Assembly: GCA_009697555.1 (NCBI GenBank)
Contig: WLQV01000010.1
Span: 1-12,737, forward strand
Direction of reading: 5' to 3'
Length of the DNA stretch: 12,737 nt
From: Actinomycetota bacterium
Lineage (GTDB): Bacteria > Actinomycetota > Actinomycetes > Nanopelagicales > Nanopelagicaceae
Shown: positions 1 to 7,550 of the stretch, in pieces
Position numbering within the stretch: the first letter of the stretch is position 1
How the letters are laid out: the number at the start of each line of letters is the position of its first letter
The notes under the pieces: model-generated
The model's input: only the letters and a program-made list of their open reading frames with translations
What the model was told of the DNA's origin: nothing
Database searches by the model: none
Position numbers and translations under genes: made by a program

Positions 1-381
1 ACAGCGCGCAAGAAGCTCGGTGCCTTCCACAGTTACTGGCTCACCATGCATGTTGAAGCCTTTAGCAACTGCGCGAAAGGCGCGTGGTGTTTCATAGCGA
101 AGTTCTGGGAAGGATAAACATCCTTCCTCGCCCTCTTGTAGATCAGCGCTGAGGTCCAAAGTCGGGTTGATGAGGTGACCTAACTCCTCATCGACGTCCC
201 AGACAAAGACTCGAAGCGGCACGCCAATCTGTGGCGCTGCTAGCCCAGCACCTGGTGCAGCTTGCATCGTCTCGGTGAGATCGCGTACCAAATTCCGCAA
301 CTCTTTATCAAAATCAACAACTAAATTAGATGGGGTAACCAGAACAGGATCGCCAAAGAGGCGGATGGTTTGGATACTCAT
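1..381 (-). CDS. def: Peptide deformylase, N-terminal 127 residues (3' end outside window)
   Basis: Removes the formyl group from the N-terminal methionine of new proteins, using a bound metal ion, in the cytosol at the ribosome exit. The frame is open from the ATG at 379-381 to the window edge. It shows motif 1, GAGLAAPQ (residues 44-51), and motif 2, EEGCLS, whose Cys88 is a metal ligand in this family. Motif 3 (HExDH), with the other ligands and the catalytic Glu, should follow just past the last visible residues (TELLARC), so it lies outside the window and activity cannot be judged. The start is supported by the usual family beginning (MSIQTIRLFGDPVL). It lies 14 bases after the priA stop, with no clear Shine-Dalgarno sequence, so coupled translation from priA is plausible. 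A def gene (often followed by fmt) after priA is a common bacterial order. Confidence 0.95.
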   Translation of the reverse strand, partial: MSIQTIRLFGDPVLVTPSNLVVDFDKELRNLVRDLTETMQAAPGAGLAAPQIGVPLRVFVWDVDEELGHLINPTLDLSADLQEGEEGCLSFPELRYETPRAFRAVAKGFNMHGEPVTVEGTELLARC

Positions 382-395
382 GGCGCTATCGTACT

Positions 396-2306
396 TCAAC
401 TAATGAGATAGGGATCAATTCTTAGCGAGAGCGCCTTCTTCTTCGCAACGCTACGGCGGCGATTTACTTGCGCAACTACCTGAATCAATTCTGCAGATTC
501 ATCTAGTGGAGCGGTAAGCAGGAGCGCGGCTTCACCGCCGCTCTTCTCGATCGGGCCGATGATCTCTACCTCTACCGGTAAACGTAGATCACTTTGCATC
601 TGCACGAAACCTTCAGATAGCCGCAATATTTCGCGCGCCTCTCCTTGAAAGAGAACTTGACGATAGTACGGCGGCAACTTGGTAGCTAACCGATCAGCCA
701 ATTCCGCGCGAGCCAACCGACCAATACTCCAACGATTTAACTCACCAATGAGCGGATTACTCTCATCTAGGACCACTACCGATGTTGTATCTGGCGCGGA
801 CATGGCAATAGTGCTGAAGAAAATTTCGCGGGCACTCTCCATTGCACGCAGCTGCGAATCTGCCAGGAATCGCAAGCCTTCTAAGATCACAACGGCGCTA
901 TAACCACCAGTAGTGCGAGGCTGGGCCCCTGGAGTTGCGACAACAATTGCCGGTTCATCACCGACGCGATCGAATATGTTTTCACCACTTGAATTGATGA
1001 TTTTGGCGCCGGGAAATGCCCGACCAATCTCCTCAACAAAGCGATCTATCCCTCGGCTTGCAATGTATTTCTCATTCGAGGAGCAGAATGCACATCGCCA
1101 ATCTGGAAAGGCGGTCGCACAATGAGCACAAATTGGAACTGCGTTCTTCGCGCTGACAATTAGCCGACCGCCGCAAGTACAACGAGAGATGTTGCGACAC
1201 TTACTACAGAGCAGCGCGTTGCCATAACCCTTTCGTGGCACAAGTGCGAGAACCGGACCCTTCTTAAGCGCATTGCGCACAACTGGGAATATTCCAGATG
1301 GAAGTAGCTCACCATGGCTCTGCGCCAAGCCCAGAACTTTCACGTGGGTCTTTGTTGCGACCAATTTCAACTCACTATTTTCGATAAGTAGCGCTGCTTC
1401 AGATGATGGTGAATACCCAACGAGAATGAGGTTCTGCTCCTTGCGCAGTAGTGCAACATCTCGTGCATTCCAGCCAGGAGTTCGGGGTTCGTAGAGATGT
1501 TCGGATTGTTCACCGTAGAGAAGAATGGTCGAACTTGCCTTCATCGGTGTAAATACTGCGCCACGCAGACCAAGTGCAATTTGGCGTTTACCGGAGGCAA
1601 AGAGCAGGTAATTGAGATAACGCTCTGCTCGCGGTAGATCTGCGGCGAGATTTACTGAAGAAATCCCTTGAGCCACAAGTTCTTCTTGAAGATTCACCAG
1701 GGAGCGAGTGGTCGGCAAGATCACAAGGACCGGACCCAGTGCGCTGCGAACTCGAATAATCTCTCGAAGTTCCGACTCCACTGCACTGTGCGGAGGTAGC
1801 GCGTAATAGGCGCGTAGCTTGGGCTCGGCTAAAGCGCCACCGTCAATCTTGGTCTTCGTCTCTGTCGGTAATAAGGATTCTTCAGTTACGGCTGCGAAGG
1901 AGCGCTCGGCACTTGCCACTCGCGGTGGAATTGCAGAGCGGATAATGTCGTAGGGCAGACTCGCCCAGCGCTTGGCACAATCCATAAGCAGAGCGATAGT
2001 TTCACTGCTCATAATTGGAATCGGCGAAAGCACCTTAGTAATGCTCTTCAAATTTTTGCGCGATTGATCTAGTTCTGTGCGCGAGAGAATAACTCCCTCC
2101 AGCTCTTGGCTATTGAAGGGAACCTGTACTCGAACTCCTGATTGTGCACTATCTGCGTACTTCTGTGGAATCAAGTAATCAAAATACTGATCTAGATGTG
2201 GAACGCCAGTGTCGACTAGGACTTGAGCAACCGGCAGATCTTCCGCCAATGCAGTTGCTTGCGCGCTAACTACTTGCGCACGAAGTGTGAGACGACGAGT
2301 TGCCAC
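396..2306 (-). CDS. priA: PriA-like primosomal protein, probably without helicase activity
   Basis: Member of the PriA (primosomal protein N') family, which recognises stalled replication forks and reloads the replisome. The 636 residues include the N-terminal DNA-binding region (VLVDTGVPHLDQYFDYLIP, residues 29-47) and a paired zinc-binding segment with eight cysteines (367, 370, 376, 378, 393, 396, 405, 408). The helicase core is eroded. There is no Walker A lysine motif near residues 170-200, and the DEEH box is replaced by YGEQSEH (264-270), just after LGLRGAVFTP, which matches the GTRSAIFAP segment of working enzymes. Loss of these motifs is typical of actinobacterial PriA, so it probably acts as a structural fork-binding factor. 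The start is GTG at 2304-2306, immediately after an in-frame TAA, so it cannot lie further upstream; AAGGGG about 12 bases before it is a distant ribosome site. TTG at codon 20 is an alternative start. The metK stop is 29 bases upstream. Confidence 0.92.
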   Translation of the reverse strand: MATRRLTLRAQVVSAQATALAEDLPVAQVLVDTGVPHLDQYFDYLIPQKYADSAQSGVRVQVPFNSQELEGVILSRTELDQSRKNLKSITKVLSPIPIMSSETIALLMDCAKRWASLPYDIIRSAIPPRVASAERSFAAVTEESLLPTETKTKIDGGALAEPKLRAYYALPPHSAVESELREIIRVRSALGPVLVILPTTRSLVNLQEELVAQGISSVNLAADLPRAERYLNYLLFASGKRQIALGLRGAVFTPMKASSTILLYGEQSEHLYEPRTPGWNARDVALLRKEQNLILVGYSPSSEAALLIENSELKLVATKTHVKVLGLAQSHGELLPSGIFPVVRNALKKGPVLALVPRKGYGNALLCSKCRNISRCTCGGRLIVSAKNAVPICAHCATAFPDWRCAFCSSNEKYIASRGIDRFVEEIGRAFPGAKIINSSGENIFDRVGDEPAIVVATPGAQPRTTGGYSAVVILEGLRFLADSQLRAMESAREIFFSTIAMSAPDTTSVVVLDESNPLIGELNRWSIGRLARAELADRLATKLPPYYRQVLFQGEAREILRLSEGFVQMQSDLRLPVEVEIIGPIEKSGGEAALLLTAPLDESAELIQVVAQVNRRRSVAKKKALSLRIDPYLIS

Positions 2307-2335
2307 TTAGGCAAGGTACCCCTTTTAGGCGACGC

Positions 2336-3526
2336 CTACTTAACGGCGTTAGCAAGCGCCGCAGCGCGGTCGCTCTTCTCCCAGGAGAATTCTGGAAGCT
2401 CACGACCGAAGTGACCGTAGGCACTAGTCAGATGATAAATCGGACGGAGCAGATCGAGATCGCGAATAATGGCCGCAGGGCGAAGATCAAAGACGGCAAG
2501 AACTGCATCTTGGATTTTCTGCACGGGAACCTTCTCGGTGCCAAAAGTTTCCACGAAAAGTCCTACTGGTTGGGCTTTACCAATTGCATAAGCGACCTGC
2601 ACTTCGCAGCGAGTGGCAAGGCCAGCTGCAACAACATTCTTGGCTACCCAACGCATTGCATAAGCAGCAGAACGATCTACCTTTGATGGATCCTTACCGC
2701 TAAATGCGCCACCACCGTGGCGGGCCATTCCACCGTATGAGTCAACGATAATTTTGCGACCAGTGAGACCGGCATCGCCCATCGGCCCACCGATAACGAA
2801 ACGTCCAGTTGGGTTGATGAGTGTGCGGACTGAGCCGTGTGGCAGATCGAGTTCAGCCAAAATTGGTTTGATCACTGAGTTGATAATTTCCGGAGTCAAT
2901 TTCGTTGCAACATCGACATCTGGTGAATGTTGGCTCGAGATAACAATGGTGTCGATTGCGATCGCCTTATCTCCGTCGTATTCAATAGTGACTTGAGTCT
3001 TTCCGTCGGGGCGAAGATAGCTTAACTCACCACTTTTGCGAACAGCAGAAAGCTTGAGGGCTAACTTGTGTGCCAAGTAAATTGGAAGTGGCATCAACTC
3101 TTTTGTGTCATCGCAGGCATAACCAAACATCAAACCTTGATCGCCAGCACCCTGTAGATCTAACGGATCAACTGAGGAATCAACTCGATTCTCATAAGCA
3201 TCATCTACGCCTTGTGCAATATCCTGTGATTGTTGTCCGATAGAGAGCGAGACTCCACAACTATTGCCATCGAAGCCTTTTTCCGATGAGTCATAACCAA
3301 TTCCCAAAACTGTATCGCGCACGATGTTCATGACATCGGCATATCCATTCGTTGTTACTTCACCGGCAACGTGTACCTGACCAGTGGTGATGAGTGTTTC
3401 CACGGCAACCCGAGATGTCTTATCTTGCGAGAGCAGCGAATCGAGAATGGAATCTGAGATCTGATCGGCGATCTTGTCGGGATGTCCTTCAGTTACTGAT
3501 TCTGAGGTGAAGAGGCGTTTTGACAT
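2336..3526 (-). CDS. metK: S-adenosylmethionine synthetase (methionine adenosyltransferase)
   Basis: Joins methionine and ATP to form S-adenosylmethionine, the cell's main methyl donor, releasing phosphate and pyrophosphate; a cytosolic tetramer in this family. The 396-residue length is normal. It begins [22 protein letters not shown], with the ATP-binding and catalytic His15 in GHPDK. The signature [12 protein letters not shown] is at residues 127-138, and the phosphate-binding loop [16 protein letters not shown] at 271-286. The C-terminal domain is complete ([16 protein letters not shown], 361-376). The ATG start gives the standard N-terminus and lies 4 bases after the coaBC stop. No Shine-Dalgarno sequence is seen; the bases just before the ATG are AACCCC, so re-initiation by ribosomes finishing coaBC is likely. 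The coaBC-metK-priA order matches other actinobacteria. Confidence 0.98.
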   Translation of the reverse strand: MSKRLFTSESVTEGHPDKIADQISDSILDSLLSQDKTSRVAVETLITTGQVHVAGEVTTNGYADVMNIVRDTVLGIGYDSSEKGFDGNSCGVSLSIGQQSQDIAQGVDDAYENRVDSSVDPLDLQGAGDQGLMFGYACDDTKELMPLPIYLAHKLALKLSAVRKSGELSYLRPDGKTQVTIEYDGDKAIAIDTIVISSQHSPDVDVATKLTPEIINSVIKPILAELDLPHGSVRTLINPTGRFVIGGPMGDAGLTGRKIIVDSYGGMARHGGGAFSGKDPSKVDRSAAYAMRWVAKNVVAAGLATRCEVQVAYAIGKAQPVGLFVETFGTEKVPVQKIQDAVLAVFDLRPAAIIRDLDLLRPIYHLTSAYGHFGRELPEFSWEKSDRAAALANAVK

Positions 3527-3530
3527 GGGG

Positions 3531-4712
3531 TTAACTTAACCGAGTCGCGACCAAATCGAGGAGTTTATGCGCCAGTGTTTCCTTTGTGCTTTCGGGCACA
3601 GTGGCTACTACCCCGCTCTTATCAAGGATCATCCCTTGGGTATGAGTAGATCCGAAGATAGCACCACCTGAAACATCGTTGACATAGAGCAGGTCGAGAC
3701 CCTTTCGCTCTAACTTCGCAGCTGCATACTCTTCGAGATGTGATGTCTCTGCCGCGAAACCAACGAGTACTTGATCTGCTCTACGAGCCTTGCCAGCTTG
3801 CGCCAATAAATCAGGGTTAGCAATTAAATCAAGGTGATCAATCTTCTCTTTCTTGATCTTGCCATCAGAGACTTCGCTAGGGCGAACATCTGCAACGGCC
3901 GCGCTCATAATCAGTGCATCAGATGTTGGGAAGAAATCTTGCAATAGTGCACCCATCTCAAGTGCAGTTGCTACTGGAAAGATCTCAACACCATCAATGT
4001 CGGGAAGGTTGCAATTGGCAGCGATGAGTTTTACCTTCGCGCCACGACTTACTGCCGCCTCTGCTAGCGCGTAACCCTGCTTACCGCTGGAGCGATTGCC
4101 GATGTAGCGAACTGCATCGATTGGTTCACGCGTTCCACCTGCTGTGATAAGAATTTCTTTCCCGAGTAAGTCAGCGTTCCAGCCACTGATCTTCTCTACC
4201 TCTTCGATAATAACCGCGGTTTCTGGGAAGCGACCGACTCCCGAATCTTTTCCAGTCAGGCGACCAGTTTCAGGTTCTAGAACAATAAATCCCCGAGAGC
4301 GCAGCGTCGCAACATTTGCCACAGTCGCAGCATTGAGCCACATATTCGGATGCATTGCGGGAACGATCAATTTGGGCGCATCACTTGCTAAAACAATGTT
4401 GGTCAGGAGATCATCGGCGCGACCTTGCGCAATTCGAGCGATCAGATCTGCAGTTGCCGGAGCGATAACAATCATTTGAGCTTTATCAGCCAGAGCAACA
4501 TGGGGAACTTCCGGAATGTTCTCCCACACTTGGGTGTGTACTTTGCGACCAGAGAGAGCTTCCCATGTCGCACTGCCAACAAAATTCAGACTCGAAGGTG
4601 TTGGGACAACGGTGACTAGATATCCGCGATCTTGTAGACGACGCAAAAGATCGCAGGATTTGTATGCAGCAATACCGCCGCCGACACCAAGGAGAATTTC
4701 ACGGCCGTACAT
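3531..4712 (-). CDS. coaBC: Bifunctional phosphopantothenoylcysteine decarboxylase / phosphopantothenate-cysteine ligase
   Basis: Performs two consecutive steps of coenzyme A synthesis: CoaB joins cysteine to 4'-phosphopantothenate (CTP-dependent in bacteria) and CoaC, an FMN enzyme, decarboxylates the product. The 393-residue length is typical. The N-terminal CoaC domain (about 1-175) has [14 protein letters not shown], the catalytic-type His71 in EVPHVALA, an [10 protein letters not shown] segment and PAMHPNMW (118-125). The C-terminal CoaB domain (about 184-393) has [38 protein letters not shown] (270-278), the lysine-rich KIKKEK (285-290) and GFAAET (318-323). The E. coli-type flap cysteine and motif Asn of CoaC are not seen (see findings). 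The ATG starts 16 bases after the rpoZ stop without a Shine-Dalgarno sequence; the bases before it are CTTCCCCC. Confidence 0.96.
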   Translation of the reverse strand: MYGREILLGVGGGIAAYKSCDLLRRLQDRGYLVTVVPTPSSLNFVGSATWEALSGRKVHTQVWENIPEVPHVALADKAQMIVIAPATADLIARIAQGRADDLLTNIVLASDAPKLIVPAMHPNMWLNAATVANVATLRSRGFIVLEPETGRLTGKDSGVGRFPETAVIIEEVEKISGWNADLLGKEILITAGGTREPIDAVRYIGNRSSGKQGYALAEAAVSRGAKVKLIAANCNLPDIDGVEIFPVATALEMGALLQDFFPTSDALIMSAAVADVRPSEVSDGKIKKEKIDHLDLIANPDLLAQAGKARRADQVLVGFAAETSHLEEYAAAKLERKGLDLLYVNDVSGGAIFGSTHTQGMILDKSGVVATVPESTKETLAHKLLDLVATRLS

Positions 4713-4728
4713 GGGGGAAGTCGATCAG

Positions 4729-4977
4729 TTAAGCGGTTGGTTCGAGATTTTCGTAGGTAAGGAGTCCATCATTAATCTCACGGAGTGCAATTGATAATGG
4801 CTTCTCATGCACATGTGTCTCAACGAGTGGTCCAACATATTCTAGAAGGCCCTCTCCTAGTTGAGAGTAATAAGCGTTGATCTGACGAGCACGCTTTGCC
4901 GCGTAGAGAACCAAGCTGTACTTAGAGCCACTCTTATCCAATAGTTCATCGATTGGTGGATTAGTTATTCCATCCAT
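4729..4977 (-). CDS. rpoZ: DNA-directed RNA polymerase omega subunit
   Basis: Small subunit that wraps the C-terminal tail of beta-prime and helps RNA polymerase assemble. The 82 residues match the actinobacterial omega well: [13 protein letters not shown] near the N-terminus, then [19 protein letters not shown] (residues 19-37), [13 protein letters not shown], and [11 protein letters not shown]. It is shorter than the roughly 110 residues of the Mycobacterium protein, mainly through lacking an N-terminal extension, but the conserved core is whole. The ATG start is well supported by AAGGAG five bases upstream, the clearest ribosome site in the window. It lies 43 bases after the gmk stop, the widest gap between neighbouring genes here. 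The gmk-rpoZ-coaBC order is widespread in bacteria. Confidence 0.97.
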   Translation of the reverse strand: MDGITNPPIDELLDKSGSKYSLVLYAAKRARQINAYYSQLGEGLLEYVGPLVETHVHEKPLSIALREINDGLLTYENLEPTA

Positions 4978-4982
4978 GTTCG

Positions 4983-4988
4983 CTCCTT
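4983..4988 (-). promoter_or_regulatory. Shine-Dalgarno site of rpoZ
   Basis: On the minus strand this reads AAGGAG and ends five bases before the rpoZ ATG. It is the strongest ribosome site seen in the window and fixes that start. It may let omega be translated independently of the gene before it, whereas several other genes here have weak or no such site. Confidence 0.8.
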
Positions 4989-5020
4989 AGAATCTGGTTC
5001 AACTGGGCTGAAACCGCGAA

Positions 5021-5911
5021 TTATGCGCTGCGGGCAGAGGCCAAGGCTATCAGGCCTTCGACTACATTCTCCACACGATCATTTACCAGCGTGACATCGA
5101 ACTCTTTGGCGCGGGCGAGCTCTTCCTGAGCAATTTCTAAGCGATGCGCCCGACGCTCTGGTGTATCTGAGCCTCGTGATTCAAGGCGAGCCGCTAAATC
5201 TTCCCAACTCGGAGGTGCAAGAAAGATCAGTTGAGATGGCAAGCCTGATGCTTTCACTTGCATTGCGCCATTGATGTCAATCTCAAGAAGAACATTTTTA
5301 CCTGACTCGAGCGCTGCAATAACCGCCGATTTTGGCGTTCCATATTTCGCGCCAGCAAATTCGGCCCATTCCAGAAAATCGCCACGAGAAACCATAGAAG
5401 CGAATTCATCATCGGAGATAAAGAAATACTCGCGACCTTCAATTTCGTAATCACGAGGTGAGCGAGTAGTCGCACTGATACTGACCCAGAATTCTCTCCG
5501 CAATCGCAGCGCAGCAGCCACCGTGCTCTTGCCAACCCCACCAGGTCCAGAGAGAACCAGGAGCGATCCGGGATATTTACGTTGTATCACAGCACCTATT
5601 CTAAACTCAGCGAGCAACTTCTCGCGCTGGGCACGACCGAGTCCGGCGACTCTCCTTGTTGGTGAGATTTCCAAACGTTCAATCATCGACATAGCGCGAA
5701 CACTTCCCCAGCCAGGAAGCGCAGCTAGCAATTCACTTACTCGTAACTTTGCGATTGCACTATCGCTCTCGCCAATTTCTAGAACATCTGCGATCGAAAT
5801 CTGCTCTGATTTCAAGAGAGACTTGATTTCAGCTCGTCTCTTTCGCGAGGCAGCCGCGATTGCAAGTGCACTATCGCGTTGCTCTTTAGTGAGCTTGGGT
5901 GGCAGCGCCAT
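5021..5911 (-). CDS. gmk: mIHF-guanylate kinase fusion protein
   Basis: Two proteins in one frame. Residues 1 to about 104 resemble actinobacterial integration host factor (mIHF), a small nucleoid protein that binds and bends DNA: it begins MALPPKLTKEQR, continues with SELLAALPGWGSVRA (59-73) and ends with SPTRRVAGLGRAQREKLLAEF (83-103), the helix-turn-helix part. Residues 112-296 are guanylate kinase, which converts GMP plus ATP to GDP plus ADP. They carry the P-loop GPGGVGKST (122-130), the GMP-binding SATTRSPR (146-153) and GREYFF (159-164), EIDINGAMQVK (210-220) and the lid region around RGSDTPERRAHRL. A short linker (104-111) joins them. In Mycobacterium and Streptomyces these are separate neighbouring genes, mihF then gmk. 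The frame is unbroken and both halves look complete, so this is a fusion, not a frameshift artefact. The ATG gives the usual mIHF beginning and lies 8 bases after the pyrF stop with only a weak GAG ribosome site. Both activities are inferred from sequence likeness. Confidence 0.93.
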   Translation of the reverse strand: MALPPKLTKEQRDSALAIAAASRKRRAEIKSLLKSEQISIADVLEIGESDSAIAKLRVSELLAALPGWGSVRAMSMIERLEISPTRRVAGLGRAQREKLLAEFRIGAVIQRKYPGSLLVLSGPGGVGKSTVAAALRLRREFWVSISATTRSPRDYEIEGREYFFISDDEFASMVSRGDFLEWAEFAGAKYGTPKSAVIAALESGKNVLLEIDINGAMQVKASGLPSQLIFLAPPSWEDLAARLESRGSDTPERRAHRLEIAQEELARAKEFDVTLVNDRVENVVEGLIALASARSA

Positions 5912-5919
5912 GTCAGCTC

Positions 5920-6618
5920 TTAAAGTTCAGCAAGAATTGATTCAGCGGCGCTGCTCATCGCAGAAATTCCATCTTTCCAAGCACGAGTAATCGGACGACC
6001 AATCACCAAGTAATTTGCACCGGCTGCGATTGCTTCACTCGGCGTCATGGTGCGACTTTGATCATCGCTCCCCTGCATACTCTTTGGCCGCACACCTGGC
6101 GTAATGATTGAAATGTTTGGACCAACCGCGCTGCGGATTGCCGTAATTTCTAGTGGCGAACAGACAATCGCACGTGCTCCTGCCTCGGCGGCGTGCTTAG
6201 CTAACGCTGTTGCAGTGGCTAGCGCGCCTCCTGCAAAACCTAAGGCTGGCATTTCATCATCAGAGAGTGAGGTAAGAATTGTTACCGCTGTGATTGCAGT
6301 GTTGGGAGCGGTTGCTACTGCGCGACTAATCATCTCTGCGCCACCGGCAGCATGGACTGTAAGGAAGGCTGGATTCAACTCCGCCACTTGTGCGGTTGCA
6401 GCTGCAACTGTGTTGGGGATGTCGTGAAGTTTGAGGTCGAGAAAGAGCGGCAGGTCAGTGGCGCCTTGAATTGATTTAACGCCAGCAATTCCGAACTTGA
6501 GAAAGAATTCCAAGCCAAGTTTGTAGGCACCAAGATGTGGAGTTAGGCCACTTACCCAACTCTGTGCAGTAGCAAGGTCATCGGTATCAACTGCCAGAAT
6601 CAGCGGCGACTTACTCAT
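5920..6618 (-). CDS. pyrF: Orotidine 5'-phosphate decarboxylase, type 1
   Basis: Catalyses the last step of UMP synthesis, decarboxylating OMP without a cofactor; a cytosolic TIM barrel. The 232-residue length fits the short type 1 family (E. coli and Bacillus). Visible features are LILAVDTDD with Asp11, KLGLE with Lys33, the catalytic DLKLHDIPNT (Asp61, Lys63, Asp66), VTILTS (112-117), ITPGVRP (172-178) and IGRPITRA (206-213), where Arg208 would bind the phosphate. The DLKxHDIPNT signature marks type 1, whereas well-known actinobacteria such as Mycobacterium and Streptomyces carry the longer type 2 enzyme. The ATG overlaps the pyrD stop in an ATGA joint, implying coupled translation with pyrD. 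Confidence 0.97.
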   Translation of the reverse strand: MSKSPLILAVDTDDLATAQSWVSGLTPHLGAYKLGLEFFLKFGIAGVKSIQGATDLPLFLDLKLHDIPNTVAAATAQVAELNPAFLTVHAAGGAEMISRAVATAPNTAITAVTILTSLSDDEMPALGFAGGALATATALAKHAAEAGARAIVCSPLEITAIRSAVGPNISIITPGVRPKSMQGSDDQSRTMTPSEAIAAGANYLVIGRPITRAWKDGISAMSSAAESILAEL

Positions 6619-7550
6619 TGGGATTCCACTCTATGTGCAAAGCCAATCGCCTCACGAAGTGAATTGAAGCCACGTGCTGTTAGAAGCTCAGCAAGTTCGC
6701 GTTGTACTTTGATTGGCGCCTCAGGATTTCCAAAGGAGGCAGTGCCGACGGAGACACCACTTGCTCCTGCAAGAATCAATTCGAGTGCATCGCGACCGGT
6801 TGCAACTCCACCCATTCCAAGGATTGGAACTTTAGGCATCGCAGCATGGACTTGATAAATCGCGCGAACTGCAACGGGGCGAATTGCTGGACCAGATAAC
6901 CCACCAGTCTTACCACCTAAATGTGGTCGCATCGTGTCTAGATTAATCACCATGCCTAACAAGGTATTTATTAGGGCTAGCGCATCGGCACCTGCATCAA
7001 CCACAATCTTGGCAATCTCAACAATGTTTGTAACATCAGGTGAGAGCTTGGCAATAATCGGAAGTTCGCCGCCGAGAGTGCGGCGCACGCCATCAATGAC
7101 TGCATGTGCTGCATCGGGATCGCATGCAAACACTAAGCCACGATTTTCCACGTTAGGACAGGAGATGTTGACTTCAATTGCAGAAATACCAGGCACGGCA
7201 CGCAACTTACGAGCAAGCGAGGAGTACTCCTCCACCGTCTCTCCTGCGATCGAAACAATTACGCGCGCCTTCTGTTCTAGTAACCAAGGAACATCGTTGG
7301 CTAAAAATGCATCGATACCGGGACCTTGTAAGCCGATTGAATTGAGCATGCCACTTGGCGTTTCTGCCATACGTGGTGTGGGGCGACCGTGACGAGCCTT
7401 CGTCATGATCGACTTTGTTACAACTGCGCCGATTTCCTGTAACGGGAAGAATTGTGCCAACTCTTTACCGCTACTTGCGCAGCCACTTGCGGTGAAAACT
7501 GGAGCTGGAAACCAGGCGCTACCTAAAGTGGTTGAGAGATCGATGCTCAT
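6615..7550 (-). CDS. pyrD: Dihydroorotate dehydrogenase, class 1B catalytic subunit
   Basis: Oxidises dihydroorotate to orotate on FMN. The 311 residues form a TIM-barrel enzyme: FTASGCASSGKE (19-30) and VVTKSIMTKARHGRPTPR (43-60) lie near the FMN site, PSGMLNSIGLQGPG follows, and the active-site base is Cys131 in VNISCPNV (128-134). Cysteine, rather than serine, at this place marks the soluble class 1 enzymes. Later motifs include INTLLGM (194-200), GGKTGGLSGPA (212-222) and the FMN phosphate loop GMGGVATGRDA. The neighbouring pyrK makes it class 1B, passing electrons to NAD rather than to quinone. Start: ATG in an ATGA overlap with the pyrK stop, with GGTGA four bases upstream. Confidence 0.97.
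   Translation of the reverse strand: MSIDLSTTLGSAWFPAPVFTASGCASSGKELAQFFPLQEIGAVVTKSIMTKARHGRPTPRMAETPSGMLNSIGLQGPGIDAFLANDVPWLLEQKARVIVSIAGETVEEYSSLARKLRAVPGISAIEVNISCPNVENRGLVFACDPDAAHAVIDGVRRTLGGELPIIAKLSPDVTNIVEIAKIVVDAGADALALINTLLGMVINLDTMRPHLGGKTGGLSGPAIRPVAVRAIYQVHAAMPKVPILGMGGVATGRDALELILAGASGVSVGTASFGNPEAPIKVQRELAELLTARGFNSLREAIGFAHRVESQ

Noticed and set aside
2307-2330. Short repeat GCCTAA on both sides of AAGGGGTACCTT between metK and priA
   Set aside because: Six-base repeats around a tiny near-palindrome are expected by chance; the segment is better explained as spacer carrying the distant priA ribosome site. No terminator T-run is present.
5590-5650. Frameshift or assembly join creating the mIHF-Gmk fusion
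   Set aside because: The frame runs through the linker without a stop, both domains keep their conserved ends, and no homopolymer long enough to suggest a read error was seen at the junction.
6934-7392. Plus-strand open frame of 152 codons opposite pyrD
   Set aside because: It lies wholly inside a well-supported gene on the other strand, has no recognisable domain, and its composition is what the complement of pyrD codons gives. The same applies to other plus-strand frames at 2300-2686, 4144-4479, 5523-5990 and 10217-10603.
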